DNA from: Streptomyces sp. NBC_00306
Lineage (GTDB): Bacteria > Actinomycetota > Actinomycetes > Streptomycetales > Streptomycetaceae
Reading direction: 5' to 3'
Assembly: GCF_036169555.1 (NCBI RefSeq)
Contig: NZ_CP108032.1
Coordinates: 3,224,001 to 3,288,000 of the forward strand
DNA: 64,000 bases
Shown here: in pieces, positions 7,766 to 16,025 of the stretch
How the letters are laid out: every line of letters begins with the position of its first letter
Position numbering within the stretch: position 1 is the first letter of the stretch
Notes under the pieces: generated by a model
What the model was told of the DNA's origin: nothing
The model's input: the letters and a program-made list of their open reading frames with translations, nothing else
Database searches by the model: none
Made by a program: the position numbers and the translations under genes

Positions 7766-8872
7766 TTACGCGTCCAGCGTCGTCAGTCTCGCCGTCGACG
7801 CCGGCCGCCTCGCCTGCGTCGCCCGAGCGACGAACTCCGCGTCCCGCAGCACCCGGTGCACGTTCGACCATGTGAGCAACTCGATGTCGGCCTCCGGCCA
7901 GCCGCGTTCGAGCAGTTCGGCGATCAGGCGGGGATAGCACGAGACGTCCCCGAGGCCGGGAGCGTGGGCGGCCCCCGTGTCGTAGGCACCGGTGAGGGCA
8001 ATCGACCGGGGGCCCGCCAGGTCGCGGATGTGGTCCAGCAGATCAGCCGTCTCACGGAGCGAGGCGGCCGTGCAGACCGCCATGCACACGCCTCCGTTGG
8101 CGCGCAGCTGCCGCAGCACGTCGTCGGGGACGCGCGCCGGGTGCTGCGAGATGACCGCCGGGGCCCGGGTGACCGCAAGGGTCCGGTGCATCGTCGCGGG
8201 GGTGCAGCCGGAGAGGTCCACCAGCATCCCGAGACGGTTCATCTCCCGTACGACTTCGTGGCCGAAGGGCGTCAGGCCGTCGCGCTGGGTCCAGCGGGTG
8301 CCCGCGAGGGCCGCGCTGCGGACGCCGAGCGCGTGGTACGCGCGCAGGGTGCTCAGCGAGTCGGCGAGCGCCGGGCCCGAGACCGGGCCGAGCAGACCGG
8401 CGATACGGCCGCAGTTGCGGGCGTGGGCGAGTTCGTCGGCGCTCCGCGCCGGTCGCAGGGCCTCGGGGTGGGCCTCCACCACGGAACGGATGAGGTCGAT
8501 GTGTTCCAGGGTCGTGGCCAGCGCACGGTCCCCGGCGAGCCCGGGCGGCGTCAGAAGCGACCAGAACAGCGCGCCCACTCCCCCGTCGCGCAGCCGCGGG
8601 ATGTCCGTCTCCAGAAGGCTCTCGCCTTCCTCCAGGTCGTAGTGCGCCATCTCCCTCAGGGCGTGCGCGAGTCCGTTGGAGCCGTCGACGACGGGATACC
8701 GCGCGAGCAGTTCGCGGGCGCGCTCCAGAGGTCCCGGGCCACCGTCTGCCGGGGCGTCGGGCCCGTCGGGCTCCGCGGGGGCAGGGCCGGCCGCCGGCGC
8801 GGAGTCGCGGACGTGGTCGACGTCGCCGACCGCGACCGAGCCGGTCTGGGGGTCGTCCTGAAGATCTGCCAT
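7766..8872 (-). CDS. M19 renal-dipeptidase paralogue, probably catalytically dead
   Basis: 368 residues from the ATG at 8872 (GGAG 8 bases upstream). It aligns throughout with the intact M19 dipeptidase encoded next to it, but every recognisable metal-binding position has changed. '[13 protein letters not shown]' in the intact enzyme is 'VVDGSNGLAHALR' here (His to Ser, Asp to Gly). '[17 protein letters not shown]' becomes 'GPVSGPALADSLSTLRA' (Glu lost). 'VDLSHVAAS' becomes 'VDLSGCTPA', 'FSHSSAR' becomes 'ISQHPAR', and 'GGDFDG' becomes 'TGAYDTG'. The frame is intact and the fold-forming segments are preserved, so this is a maintained pseudoenzyme rather than a decaying gene. A binding or regulatory role is plausible. 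It follows the intact paralogue after a 547-bp repeat-rich gap. Confidence 0.88.
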   Translation of the reverse strand: MADLQDDPQTGSVAVGDVDHVRDSAPAAGPAPAEPDGPDAPADGGPGPLERARELLARYPVVDGSNGLAHALREMAHYDLEEGESLLETDIPRLRDGGVGALFWSLLTPPGLAGDRALATTLEHIDLIRSVVEAHPEALRPARSADELAHARNCGRIAGLLGPVSGPALADSLSTLRAYHALGVRSAALAGTRWTQRDGLTPFGHEVVREMNRLGMLVDLSGCTPATMHRTLAVTRAPAVISQHPARVPDDVLRQLRANGGVCMAVCTAASLRETADLLDHIRDLAGPRSIALTGAYDTGAAHAPGLGDVSCYPRLIAELLERGWPEADIELLTWSNVHRVLRDAEFVARATQARRPASTARLTTLDA

Positions 8873-9419
8873 GTGCTGCTCCGTGCTCCGACGGCGGGCC
8901 GTACGGCCACCGTGGCACGGGAGCGGCGAGGGGTCGCGGCGGACGGAGCGTTCGGGGGTACGGGGCGGCGGGGTGCCCGTACCCTCCGGGGGCGCTGTCG
9001 AAGGGCTCGCCCTCACGGCGGCCCCTCGGCGGGACACAGGCCACGTGTGAGTGGGAATCTCCCGGGCCCGCAGTGCGTGGCGGGAGGGCCTGATGCGTGC
9101 GATCGCCAGGCGGCGGACCGAGCCGCCGCGGTGGGGGCACCGCCCGCGCGCCAGGTCGCTGGGCGGCACGGGAGCTGGTGCGGACACCTCCCGCACTCGA
9201 AGGGGTGCGAGTGGGGGTGCCCCCGGGCCGAAGGGCTGGGGGGTGCCTCCCGTTCCTGAAGGGGAGCGGGTGCGGACACCCCTACCCGAAGAGGTGCGGG
9301 CTTCTCCCCCGCCCGCGGTACTACGGGTGGGGGCACCTCCCGTGCCCCGCGAAGGGCTACGGGGCCACAGGAGGTGCGGGCCGGGGCACGCGACCCCGGT
9401 GCGAGCCGGACGACCGGCT
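8873..9419. repeat. 547-bp GC-rich gap with degenerate short repeats, no gene
   Basis: No convincing gene is seen between the two dipeptidase genes. From about 9177 to 9400 the sequence is made of variations of GGTGCGGACACC/GGGTGCCTCCCGT blocks interleaved with GAAGGGG (for example near 9180, 9205, 9246, 9270 and 9331). Many blocks are complementary to each other (GGTGCCTCCC against GGGAGGTGC types), so the transcript could fold into several alternative hairpins. Open frames crossing it have no plausible protein composition. Confidence 0.55.
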
Positions 9420-10616
9420 CTAGCCGTCGAGCTCGTCGATCGTCGCGTTGGACGGTCCGCGCCGGGCCTGCTCGTCCCGTGCCACCGCCTCCGCGTCCGC
9501 CAGGACGCGCACGGCGTTCTGCCAGGTGAGCTTCGCGAGGTCGGCCTCGGACCAGTTACGCCGGAGCAGTTCCGCGACGAGGTTCGGATAGCCGGCGACG
9601 TCGTCGAGCCCGGCCGGTGTGAACGCCGTCCCGTCGAAGTCGCCGCCGATGCCGATGTGGTCGACGCCCGCGGTCTCCCGCATGTGGTCGAGATGGTCGG
9701 CGACCGTGGACGCGGTGGCGGCGGGCCGCGGGTTCGCCTCCTCGAAGGCCTGGTGCAGCTTCATCGCCTCGGGTGTGGTGTCGAGGTGGTGGAAGCCGTG
9801 CGCCCGCAGGTTCTCGTCCGCGGCCCGGGTCCAGTCGCCGGCGGCGGGCAGGATGAACTTCGGTACGAACGTGGCCATCGCCACGCCGCCGTTGTCCGCG
9901 AGCCGCTCCAGCACGTCGTCCGGGATGTTGCGGACGTGGTCGCAGACCGCCCGGGCCGACGAGTGCGAGAAGAGGACCGGGGCGACCGAGGTGTCGAGCG
10001 CGTCCCGCATGGTCGAGGCGGCGACGTGCGAGAGGTCGACCAGCATCCCGGCGCGGTTCATCTCGCGGACCACCTCGCGCCCGAAGGCGGAGAGGCCGCC
10101 GACGCCGGGCTCGTCCGTCGCCGAGTCCGCCCAGGCGGTGTTGTCGTTGTGGGTGAGCGTCATGTAGCGCACGCCGAGCGTGTGCAGCGCGCGCAGCGTC
10201 GCCAGGGAGTTGTTGATGGAGTGGCCGCCCTCGGCCCCCATCAGCGAGGCGATGCGGCCCTCGCCGCGGGCCTTCTCCATGTCGCCCGCGGTCAGCGCGG
10301 GCGCCAGGTCCGCGGGGTAGCGGCTCAGCAGCTGCTGCACGCCGTCGATCTGCTCCAGCGTCGCGCTGACGGCGTCCTCGCCGGACATGTCGGAGCGGAC
10401 GTACACGGACCAGAACTGGGCGCCGACCCCGCCGGCCCGCAGCCGCGGGATGTCGGTGTGCAGCCTGCCGGTCTGGTCACCGGCGATGTCGAGCTTGTCC
10501 AGGTCGTAGCGGACGTTTTCGCGCAACGCCCAGGGCAGGTCGTTGTGACCGTCGACGACGGGGTGGGCGGCGAGCAGCTCGCGCGCCCGGGCGAGGTGAT
10601 CCGTGCGGGATGTCAT
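9420..10616 (-). CDS. M19 membrane-type (renal) dipeptidase
   Basis: 398 residues. All metal ligands expected for the family are visible: '[12 protein letters not shown]' (H24, D26), the bridging Glu in 'LMGAEGGHS', His in '[11 protein letters not shown]', His in '[13 protein letters not shown]', and '[10 protein letters not shown]'. It should be a zinc-dependent hydrolase of dipeptides, possibly including L-D dipeptides. There is no signal peptide, so it is probably cytoplasmic. I use the ATG at 10616; a GTG two codons upstream is possible. It starts 6 bases after the purE stop, so it belongs to the purK-purE transcript. Its neighbour is a paralogue lacking the ligands. Confidence 0.95.
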   Translation of the reverse strand: MTSRTDHLARARELLAAHPVVDGHNDLPWALRENVRYDLDKLDIAGDQTGRLHTDIPRLRAGGVGAQFWSVYVRSDMSGEDAVSATLEQIDGVQQLLSRYPADLAPALTAGDMEKARGEGRIASLMGAEGGHSINNSLATLRALHTLGVRYMTLTHNDNTAWADSATDEPGVGGLSAFGREVVREMNRAGMLVDLSHVAASTMRDALDTSVAPVLFSHSSARAVCDHVRNIPDDVLERLADNGGVAMATFVPKFILPAAGDWTRAADENLRAHGFHHLDTTPEAMKLHQAFEEANPRPAATASTVADHLDHMRETAGVDHIGIGGDFDGTAFTPAGLDDVAGYPNLVAELLRRNWSEADLAKLTWQNAVRVLADAEAVARDEQARRGPSNATIDELDG

Positions 10617-10622
10617 GAACAC

Positions 10623-11156
10623 TTACTTCCCGAAGCCGAAGGAGTCCGCACCTGCGACCTTGGCGCGCAGGCGCTTGCCCTTGTCGGTGGCCTGGTCGTT
10701 CAGCTCCTGCTGGAACTCCCGCATCCGGGAGAGCAGTTCGGGGTCCTGCACGGCGAGGATGCGCGCGGCCAGCAGACCGGCGTTGCGCGCGCCGCCCACC
10801 GAGACCGTGGCCACCGGCACACCCGCCGGCATCTGCACGATGGACAGCAGCGAGTCCATGCCGTCGAGGTACTTCAGCGGGACGGGCACACCGATGACCG
10901 GCAGCGGGCTGACGGAGGCGAGCATGCCGGGCAGATGGGCCGCACCGCCCGCGCCCGCGATGATCACCTTCAGGCCGCGGGAGTCGGCCTTCTCGCCGTA
11001 CGCGATCATCTCGCGCGGCATGCGGTGTGCGGAGACGACGTCGACCTCGTAGCGGATCTCGAACTCGTCGAGGGCCTGCGCGGCCGCCTCCATCACGGGC
11101 CAGTCGGAGTCGGACCCCATGACGATGCCAACGGCAGGACCGGTCATGCTGCTCAT
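10623..11156 (-). CDS. purE: N5-carboxyaminoimidazole ribonucleotide mutase (PurE)
   Basis: 177 residues. The class I PurE signatures are present: '[14 protein letters not shown]' near the N-terminus, '[11 protein letters not shown]', and '[15 protein letters not shown]'. It converts N5-CAIR to CAIR in de novo purine synthesis, using the product of PurK. The ATG overlaps the purK stop (ATGA at 11153-11156), the classical coupled arrangement. The C-terminal tail '[12 protein letters not shown]' is normal for Streptomyces. The gene ends with TAA 6 bases before the dipeptidase start. Confidence 0.97.
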   Translation of the reverse strand: MSSMTGPAVGIVMGSDSDWPVMEAAAQALDEFEIRYEVDVVSAHRMPREMIAYGEKADSRGLKVIIAGAGGAAHLPGMLASVSPLPVIGVPVPLKYLDGMDSLLSIVQMPAGVPVATVSVGGARNAGLLAARILAVQDPELLSRMREFQQELNDQATDKGKRLRAKVAGADSFGFGK

Positions 11157-12292
11157 TCGACGATCGTTCCCTTGAGATAGCCGGCCGCGTGACGGGCGCG
11201 CTCCAGCACGTCGTCCAGATCGTTGCCGTAGGTGTTGACGTGCCCCACCTTGCGGCCGGGCTTGACGTCCTTGCCATACATATGGATCTTCAGCTGCGGG
11301 TCCCGGGCCATGCAGTGCAGATACGCCTGGTACATGTCCGGGTAGTCGCCGCCGAGGACATTGCACATCACGGTCCAGGGCGCGCGGGGGCGGGGGTCGC
11401 CGAGCGGCAGGTCGAGGACGGCCCGCACATGGTTGGCGAACTGGGAGGTGACGGCGCCGTCCTGGGTCCAGTGGCCGCTGTTGTGCGGACGCATGGCCAG
11501 CTCGTTGACGAGGATGCGGCCGTCGGCCGTCTCGAACAGCTCGACCGCCAGATGCCCGACGACGCCGAGCTCCCCCGCGATCCGCAGGGCGAGCTGCTGG
11601 GCCTGCCCGGCCAGCTCCTCGTCGATGCCCGGGGCGGGCGCGATGACGGTGTCGCAGACGCCGTCGACCTGCTGCGACTCGACGACGGGGTAGGCGACGG
11701 CCTGGCCGTGCGGGGAGCGCACGATGTTGGCAGCGAGCTCGCGGACGAAGTCGACCTTCTCCTCGGCGAGGACCGGCACACCCGCGCGGAACGGGTCGGC
11801 GGCGTCCGCCTCCGTCCGGACGAACCAGACGCCCTTGCCGTCGTAGCCGCCGCGCACGGTCTTCAGGATGACGGGGAAGCCCCCGACCTCCTCGGCGAAC
11901 GCGGACACGTCGGCGGGGTCGGTCACGATGCGGTGGCGCGGGCAGGGCGCGCCGAGCTCCATGAGTCTGGCGCGCATCACGCCCTTGTCCTGCGCGTGCA
12001 CGAGCGCGTCGGGGCCGGGCCGGACGGGGATGCCGTCCGCCTCCAGCGCGCGCAGGTGCTCGATGGGGACGTGCTCGTGATCGAAGGTGATCACATCGCA
12101 CCCGCGGGCGAACTCACGCAGCGTGTCCAGGTCGCGATGGTCGCCGATGACGACATCGCTGACCACCTGGGCCGCGGAGTCCTGCGGGGTGTCACTGAGG
12201 AGCTTGAAACGGATGCCGAGGGGGATGCCTGCCTCGTGGGTCATACGGGCGAGCTGACCGCCGCCGACCATGCCGACTACCGGGAACGTCAC
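11153..12292 (-). CDS. purK: N5-carboxyaminoimidazole ribonucleotide synthase (PurK)
   Basis: 379 residues. It begins '[17 protein letters not shown]', then the ATP-grasp domain: '[15 protein letters not shown]', '[17 protein letters not shown]', '[28 protein letters not shown]'. It makes N5-CAIR from AIR, bicarbonate and ATP, the step before PurE. I chose the GTG at 12292 because the usual family N-terminus starts there; the AGGAGA before it is close (about 1-2 bases), so translation may be inefficient or use the ATG at 12271. It is the first gene of purK-purE-dipeptidase and is divergent from the GtrA gene with 129 bp between. Confidence 0.95.
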   Translation of the reverse strand: MTFPVVGMVGGGQLARMTHEAGIPLGIRFKLLSDTPQDSAAQVVSDVVIGDHRDLDTLREFARGCDVITFDHEHVPIEHLRALEADGIPVRPGPDALVHAQDKGVMRARLMELGAPCPRHRIVTDPADVSAFAEEVGGFPVILKTVRGGYDGKGVWFVRTEADAADPFRAGVPVLAEEKVDFVRELAANIVRSPHGQAVAYPVVESQQVDGVCDTVIAPAPGIDEELAGQAQQLALRIAGELGVVGHLAVELFETADGRILVNELAMRPHNSGHWTQDGAVTSQFANHVRAVLDLPLGDPRPRAPWTVMCNVLGGDYPDMYQAYLHCMARDPQLKIHMYGKDVKPGRKVGHVNTYGNDLDDVLERARHAAGYLKGTIVE

Positions 12293-12421
12293 TCTCCTAG
12301 GGTATCCGCCGCTCCGCGGGGCCCCGCCGCCCGTGTCACAGCCTCGCCACACGATTGTCGATGTGCCCGGGCAACCGGGGAGGCGGCTGGTTAGCATGAC
12401 GGGGATGACGCTGTCGATCTG

Positions 12422-12949
12422 ATGGGCTGGACTCTCACTATGAGTGAACGAGGCGGAGCGCTACGCGGGCGGCTCGATCAGCTCATGCGGGAGATCGCGA
12501 AGTTCGGCGCGGTGGGCGGCGCGGGGCTGCTCGTCAATCTCGCCGTCTTCAACCTGGTGCGGCACACCACCGAGCTCCCCGTGGTCCGGGCGTCCGTCCT
12601 CGCCACCGTGATCGCCATCGCGTTCAACTACGTGGGCTTCCGGTACTTCACCTACCGGGACCGCGACAAGTCGGGCCGGACCAAGGAGCTCACGCTCTTC
12701 CTGCTGTTCAGCCTGGTCGGCCTGGTCATCGAGAACGGCGTTCTCTACACCGCGACGTACGGCTTCGGCTGGGACAGCCCGCTGCAGAGCAACATCTTCA
12801 AGTTCCTGGGCATCGGCGTCGCGACGCTGTTCCGCTTCTGGTCCTACCGCACCTGGGTCTTCCGGGCGCTGCCGGCGCGCGAGGCCGTACAGACCGCGGA
12901 ATCGTTCCTGGGACAGCCCGCGGCGGAGCCGGACCGGGTCGGCCGCTGA
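12422..12949 (+). CDS. GtrA-family membrane protein
   Basis: 175 residues with four predicted membrane segments: 'FGAVGGAGLLVNLAVFNLV', 'ASVLATVIAIAFNYVGF', 'LTLFLLFSLVGLVIENGVLY', and 'IFKFLGIGVATLFRFWSY'. The motif 'FNYVGFRYFTYR' and the closing 'FRFWSYRTWVF' are characteristic of GtrA/DPMS-associated proteins, which are thought to help translocate or use lipid-linked sugars in wall-polymer glycosylation. The ATG at 12422 and one at 12440 are both possible; neither has a strong ribosome site. It is monocistronic and converges on the histidine kinase gene. Confidence 0.88.
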   Translation: MGWTLTMSERGGALRGRLDQLMREIAKFGAVGGAGLLVNLAVFNLVRHTTELPVVRASVLATVIAIAFNYVGFRYFTYRDRDKSGRTKELTLFLLFSLVGLVIENGVLYTATYGFGWDSPLQSNIFKFLGIGVATLFRFWSYRTWVFRALPAREAVQTAESFLGQPAAEPDRVGR

Positions 12950-12996
12950 GCCCGTTTCCGGCCGGGGGCCGCGTCAGCTGAACGGGCCGGTGCCGG

Positions 12997-14262
12997 CTAT
13001 CTGACAGTCGGCGGGTCGTCCTTGGGCTTGCGCGCCACCCGGCTGAGGAAGAGCGCGAAGACCGGCGGATGCTGCTGCAACAGCTCCAGCCGCCCGCCGT
13101 CCGCCTCCGCGAGGTCCCGCGCCACGGCCAGTCCGATGCCGGTGGAGTTGCGGCCGCTGATGGTCCGCTCGAAGATCCGCGCGCCGAGGTCGGCCGGCAC
13201 GCCCGGCCCCTCGTCGGTGACCTCGATGACCGCCTGGTTGCCGGTGACACGGGTGCGCAGGGCCACGGTCCCGCCACCGTGCATCAGGGAGTTCTCGATG
13301 AGCGCGGCGAGGACCTGAGCGACGGCGCCCGGGGTGCCGACCGCGCGCATCCCCGTCTTCCCCGAGCAGACCACCGCGCGCCCCGCGCTGCGGTAGGCCG
13401 GCCGCCACTCCTCGATCTGCTGCTTCACGATCTCGTCGAGGTCGAAGACGATCGCGGAGCCGATACGGGGGTCGCGGGAGTTCGTGAGCAGCCGCTCCAC
13501 GACATCGGTGAGCCGCTCCACCTGGGCGAGCGCGACGCTCGCCTCCTCCTTCGCGGTCGCCGGGTCGTCGGTCTCCGAGATCTCCTCCAGCCGCATGGAC
13601 AGGGCTGTCAGCGGCGTACGGAGCTGGTGCGAGGCGTCCGCGGCGAGCCGGCGCTCCGCGGTGAGCATCCGCGCGATGCGCTCGGCGCTGGCGTCCAGGA
13701 CGTCGGCGACCCGGTCGAGCTCGGGAACGCCGTACCGCTTGTGACGGGGGCGCGGGTCACCGGAGCCGAGGCGTTCGGCGGTCTCGGCGAGGTCGGTGAG
13801 CGGCGAGGCGAGACGGTTCGCCTGCCGTACGGCGAGCAGGATCGCGGCGATGACGGCGAGCAGCGCGACGGCCCCGATAATCATGAGGGTGCGTCCGACC
13901 TCGCGGGTCACGGAGGAACGGGGCTCCTCGACGGTGACGGTCTCACCGCGCTCCCCCTGGGCGACCCCGCGGATGACACTGCCCTCGGGCCGCTCACCGA
14001 TCTCGATGGACGGCCGCCCGGGGATCTCGATCAGGGCGTAGCGCTGGGCACCGCTCTGGTCGGCGAGGATGCCGGGATTGACGGGCTCACCGCCGATGAG
14101 CCGGCTGTCGACGATGCTGACGAGCCGCACGGCCTCGGAGTCGACGCTCTCCTGGGCGCTGTTGCTGATGGTGCGGGTCTCGACGAGGACGAGGGACACG
14201 CCGAAGACGGCGATGACGACGAGGACCACGGCGAGCGTGGAATTGATGAGCCGTCGACGCAA
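12997..14262 (-). CDS. two-component sensor histidine kinase
   Basis: 421 residues. An N-terminal membrane segment (about 9-28) and a second one (about 125-145, 'MIIGAVALLAVIAAILLAV') flank an extracytoplasmic sensor domain of roughly 95 residues. HAMP-like linker, H-box 'ASHQLRTPLTAL' with the phospho-accepting His, N-box 'ALIENSLMHGGG', and G-boxes 'VTDEGPGVP' and 'STGIGLAVARDLAEADGG' follow. It should phosphorylate the response regulator encoded upstream (14887-15564). The start is a TTG at 14262, supported by GGAGGG about 6 bases before it. Unusually, 624 bp of repeat-rich DNA separates it from its regulator gene. Confidence 0.92.
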   Translation of the reverse strand: MRRRLINSTLAVVLVVIAVFGVSLVLVETRTISNSAQESVDSEAVRLVSIVDSRLIGGEPVNPGILADQSGAQRYALIEIPGRPSIEIGERPEGSVIRGVAQGERGETVTVEEPRSSVTREVGRTLMIIGAVALLAVIAAILLAVRQANRLASPLTDLAETAERLGSGDPRPRHKRYGVPELDRVADVLDASAERIARMLTAERRLAADASHQLRTPLTALSMRLEEISETDDPATAKEEASVALAQVERLTDVVERLLTNSRDPRIGSAIVFDLDEIVKQQIEEWRPAYRSAGRAVVCSGKTGMRAVGTPGAVAQVLAALIENSLMHGGGTVALRTRVTGNQAVIEVTDEGPGVPADLGARIFERTISGRNSTGIGLAVARDLAEADGGRLELLQQHPPVFALFLSRVARKPKDDPPTVR

Positions 14263-14886
14263 GATGCCCTCCGGGCGGGGTGGATGGTGCCGACACCGAG
14301 CCTATGGCGTGCGGGGGGTGTTCTCGGCGGGGCACGTCTTGTCGATGGGAGTGGGGGCGTTCCCCACGGGGCGGTGGCTCTCGCCGAGGTCGGTGTTCCC
14401 GGGGCCGGGTGCGGCCGTTCCCCGCCGAGGTCGGTGCTCCGGGGGCCGGGCGCGGACGTTTCCCGCCGAGGTCGGTGCTCCGGCGTCGGACGCCGCCGTT
14501 CCCCACCGAGGGTTGGTGCTCCCGGCCAGGGCCCGCCTTCCCTGTCGAGCGCGAGGGCTCTTCGCAGGCAGCGGTCGTTCCGTGTCGAGCACCGGGCCCC
14601 GGGCACTCCGCCGGGTGCTGGTGCTCTCGCCGGGGGCTGATGCTCCACCGTCGGATGGCCGCCCCTGCCCAGCGGTGCCGTTCGCCATCGAGGCCCTGGC
14701 CGCCTCCGGCCGCACGGGGGGCTCCTCACTCCGCTGTCCGCGGGCGCCACCCACCGAGCCCAAGGACTGAGCGCGCCGAACGCGACCGCTCGCCTCGCCT
14801 CGTACCGGCGCTCCCCCGCCAGGCGCCCGGTGCTCCGCCGGCACAGGCGCCCCGGCCGGCCCCTGGGCTCCGCGCCGACCGTCCCG
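14263..14886. repeat. 624-bp spacer with 41-bp tandem repeats inside a two-component operon
   Basis: No gene is supported here. A unit beginning GAGGTCGGTGCTCC starts at 14386, 14427, 14468 and, more degenerately, 14508, so the period is 41, 41 and 40 bases. Each unit runs through a GGGCCGGG-type stretch into CGTTCCCCGCC. Further partial copies flank these units (for example near 14355). The period is not a multiple of three, so it does not encode a repeating peptide. It lies between the response-regulator stop and the kinase ribosome site. Confidence 0.75.
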
Positions 14887-15564
14887 TCAGCTCTTCTCGA
14901 AGCGGAAACCCACACCCCGCACCGTCGCGATGTACCTCGGGTTCGCCGCGTCGTCGCCGAGTTTCTTGCGGAGCCAGGAGATGTGCATGTCCAGCGTCTT
15001 CGTGGACGACCACCAGGTCGTGTCCCAGACCTCCCGCATCAGCTGGTCGCGGGTGACCACCCGGCCCGCGTCGCGGACCAGGACGCGCAGCAGGTCGAAC
15101 TCCTTGGCCGTCAGCTGGAGTTCCTCGTCGCCCATCCACGCACGGTGCGACTCGACGTCGATCCGCACCCCGTGCGTCGCGGGCGCCGGGGCGGGCTCCG
15201 TCGCGCCGCGCCGCAGCAGCGCCCGTACCCGGGCGAGCAGCTCCGCGAGGCGGAACGGCTTCGTCACGTAGTCGTCCGCGCCGGCGTCCAGGCCCACCAC
15301 CGTGTCCACCTCGTCCGCGCGTGCCGTCAGGACCAGGATCGGCACGGTGTGGCCCTCCGAGCGGAGCCTTCTGGCGACCTCCAGGCCGTCCATGCCGGGC
15401 AGGCCGAGGTCGAGAACGACAAGGTCGACACCGCCCGCCAGACCGGCGTCCAGCGCTGCCGGACCGTCCTCGCGCACCTCGACCTCGTACCCCTCGCGGC
15501 GCAGGGCGCGGGCCAGCGGTTCCGAGATGGATGCGTCGTCCTCGGCGAGCAGTACACGCGTCAT
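14887..15564 (-). CDS. OmpR/PhoB-family response regulator
   Basis: 225 residues. The receiver domain has the acidic pair 'LLAEDDASI', the phospho-acceptor Asp in 'LVVLDLGLPGMDG' (about residue 52), the Thr in 'VLTARADE', and the Lys in 'VTKPFRLAEL'. The winged-helix output domain follows ('LTAKEFDLLRVLVRDAGRVV', 'LDMHISWLRKKLG', 'IATVRGVGFRFE'). It pairs with the kinase encoded downstream on the same strand. It is divergent from the POT transporter gene, with 461 bp between, and could control that transporter; this is inference from position only. Confidence 0.95.
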   Translation of the reverse strand: MTRVLLAEDDASISEPLARALRREGYEVEVREDGPAALDAGLAGGVDLVVLDLGLPGMDGLEVARRLRSEGHTVPILVLTARADEVDTVVGLDAGADDYVTKPFRLAELLARVRALLRRGATEPAPAPATHGVRIDVESHRAWMGDEELQLTAKEFDLLRVLVRDAGRVVTRDQLMREVWDTTWWSSTKTLDMHISWLRKKLGDDAANPRYIATVRGVGFRFEKS

Positions 15565-16025
15565 GTGGTGATGGTAGTCCGCGTGACGTGCACATCGGTG
15601 CGTCTTCCAACCACCCTGCGGGACTGGGATGCAATCATGGTTGCGACCTTCGATTCAGGGTGGACGGTTCCAGTAAAACCTGTGATCCATCTCTCAAGTC
15701 CTTCCATATGCCACTGTGTCGTGTCGTATGGTGGCGAGACGCCTGTTGTACTGCACGGGGACCCTTTGGCCTGCCGGCCAAGGGTCTCTTTTCTGCGCTG
15801 AGCCCTTCGGCCCCGAGCGCAGTGAATGACCTGTGGGCCGGGCCCCGGACGCGACGTTGCGCCAGGGGCGTGGATCCCGGTGCGGACCGTCCCCGCCTCC
15901 GTCACGACACGGAGCGAACCCCTCGGGCGTGGGGGTGGAGCGGCTTGCTGCCGGTGCCGGCCGCCCCCCACCGGGCGCGTAACCGCTCACGAGGCAGTCG
16001 CGTCCCGAGCAAGCAAGGATCGACC
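15565..16025 (+). promoter_or_regulatory. long leader region of the POT transporter with an attenuator-like hairpin
   Basis: 461 bp without a gene between the response regulator and the POT gene. At 15760-15786, GACCCTTTGGCC pairs with GGCCAAGGGTC (one bulged base) around a short loop. The run TCTTTTCT follows immediately, which is an intrinsic-terminator shape on the + strand, about 240 bases before the transporter ATG. It could end a short leader RNA or act as an attenuator. Just upstream is an AT-richer stretch (15650-15740) able to hold a promoter. I see no leader peptide I can defend. Confidence 0.5.

Noticed and set aside
8889..9259. Possible gene between the dipeptidase genes on either strand
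   Set aside because: Frames crossing the region lack ribosome sites and consist of Arg/Pro/Gly-rich shadow protein over repeats.
10617..10622. GTG at 10622 as the M19 dipeptidase start
   Set aside because: The ATG at 10616 is two codons downstream with a better-placed purine stretch; the difference is only two residues.
12422..12949. GtrA protein as part of the purK operon
   Set aside because: It is on the opposite strand and divergent from purK.
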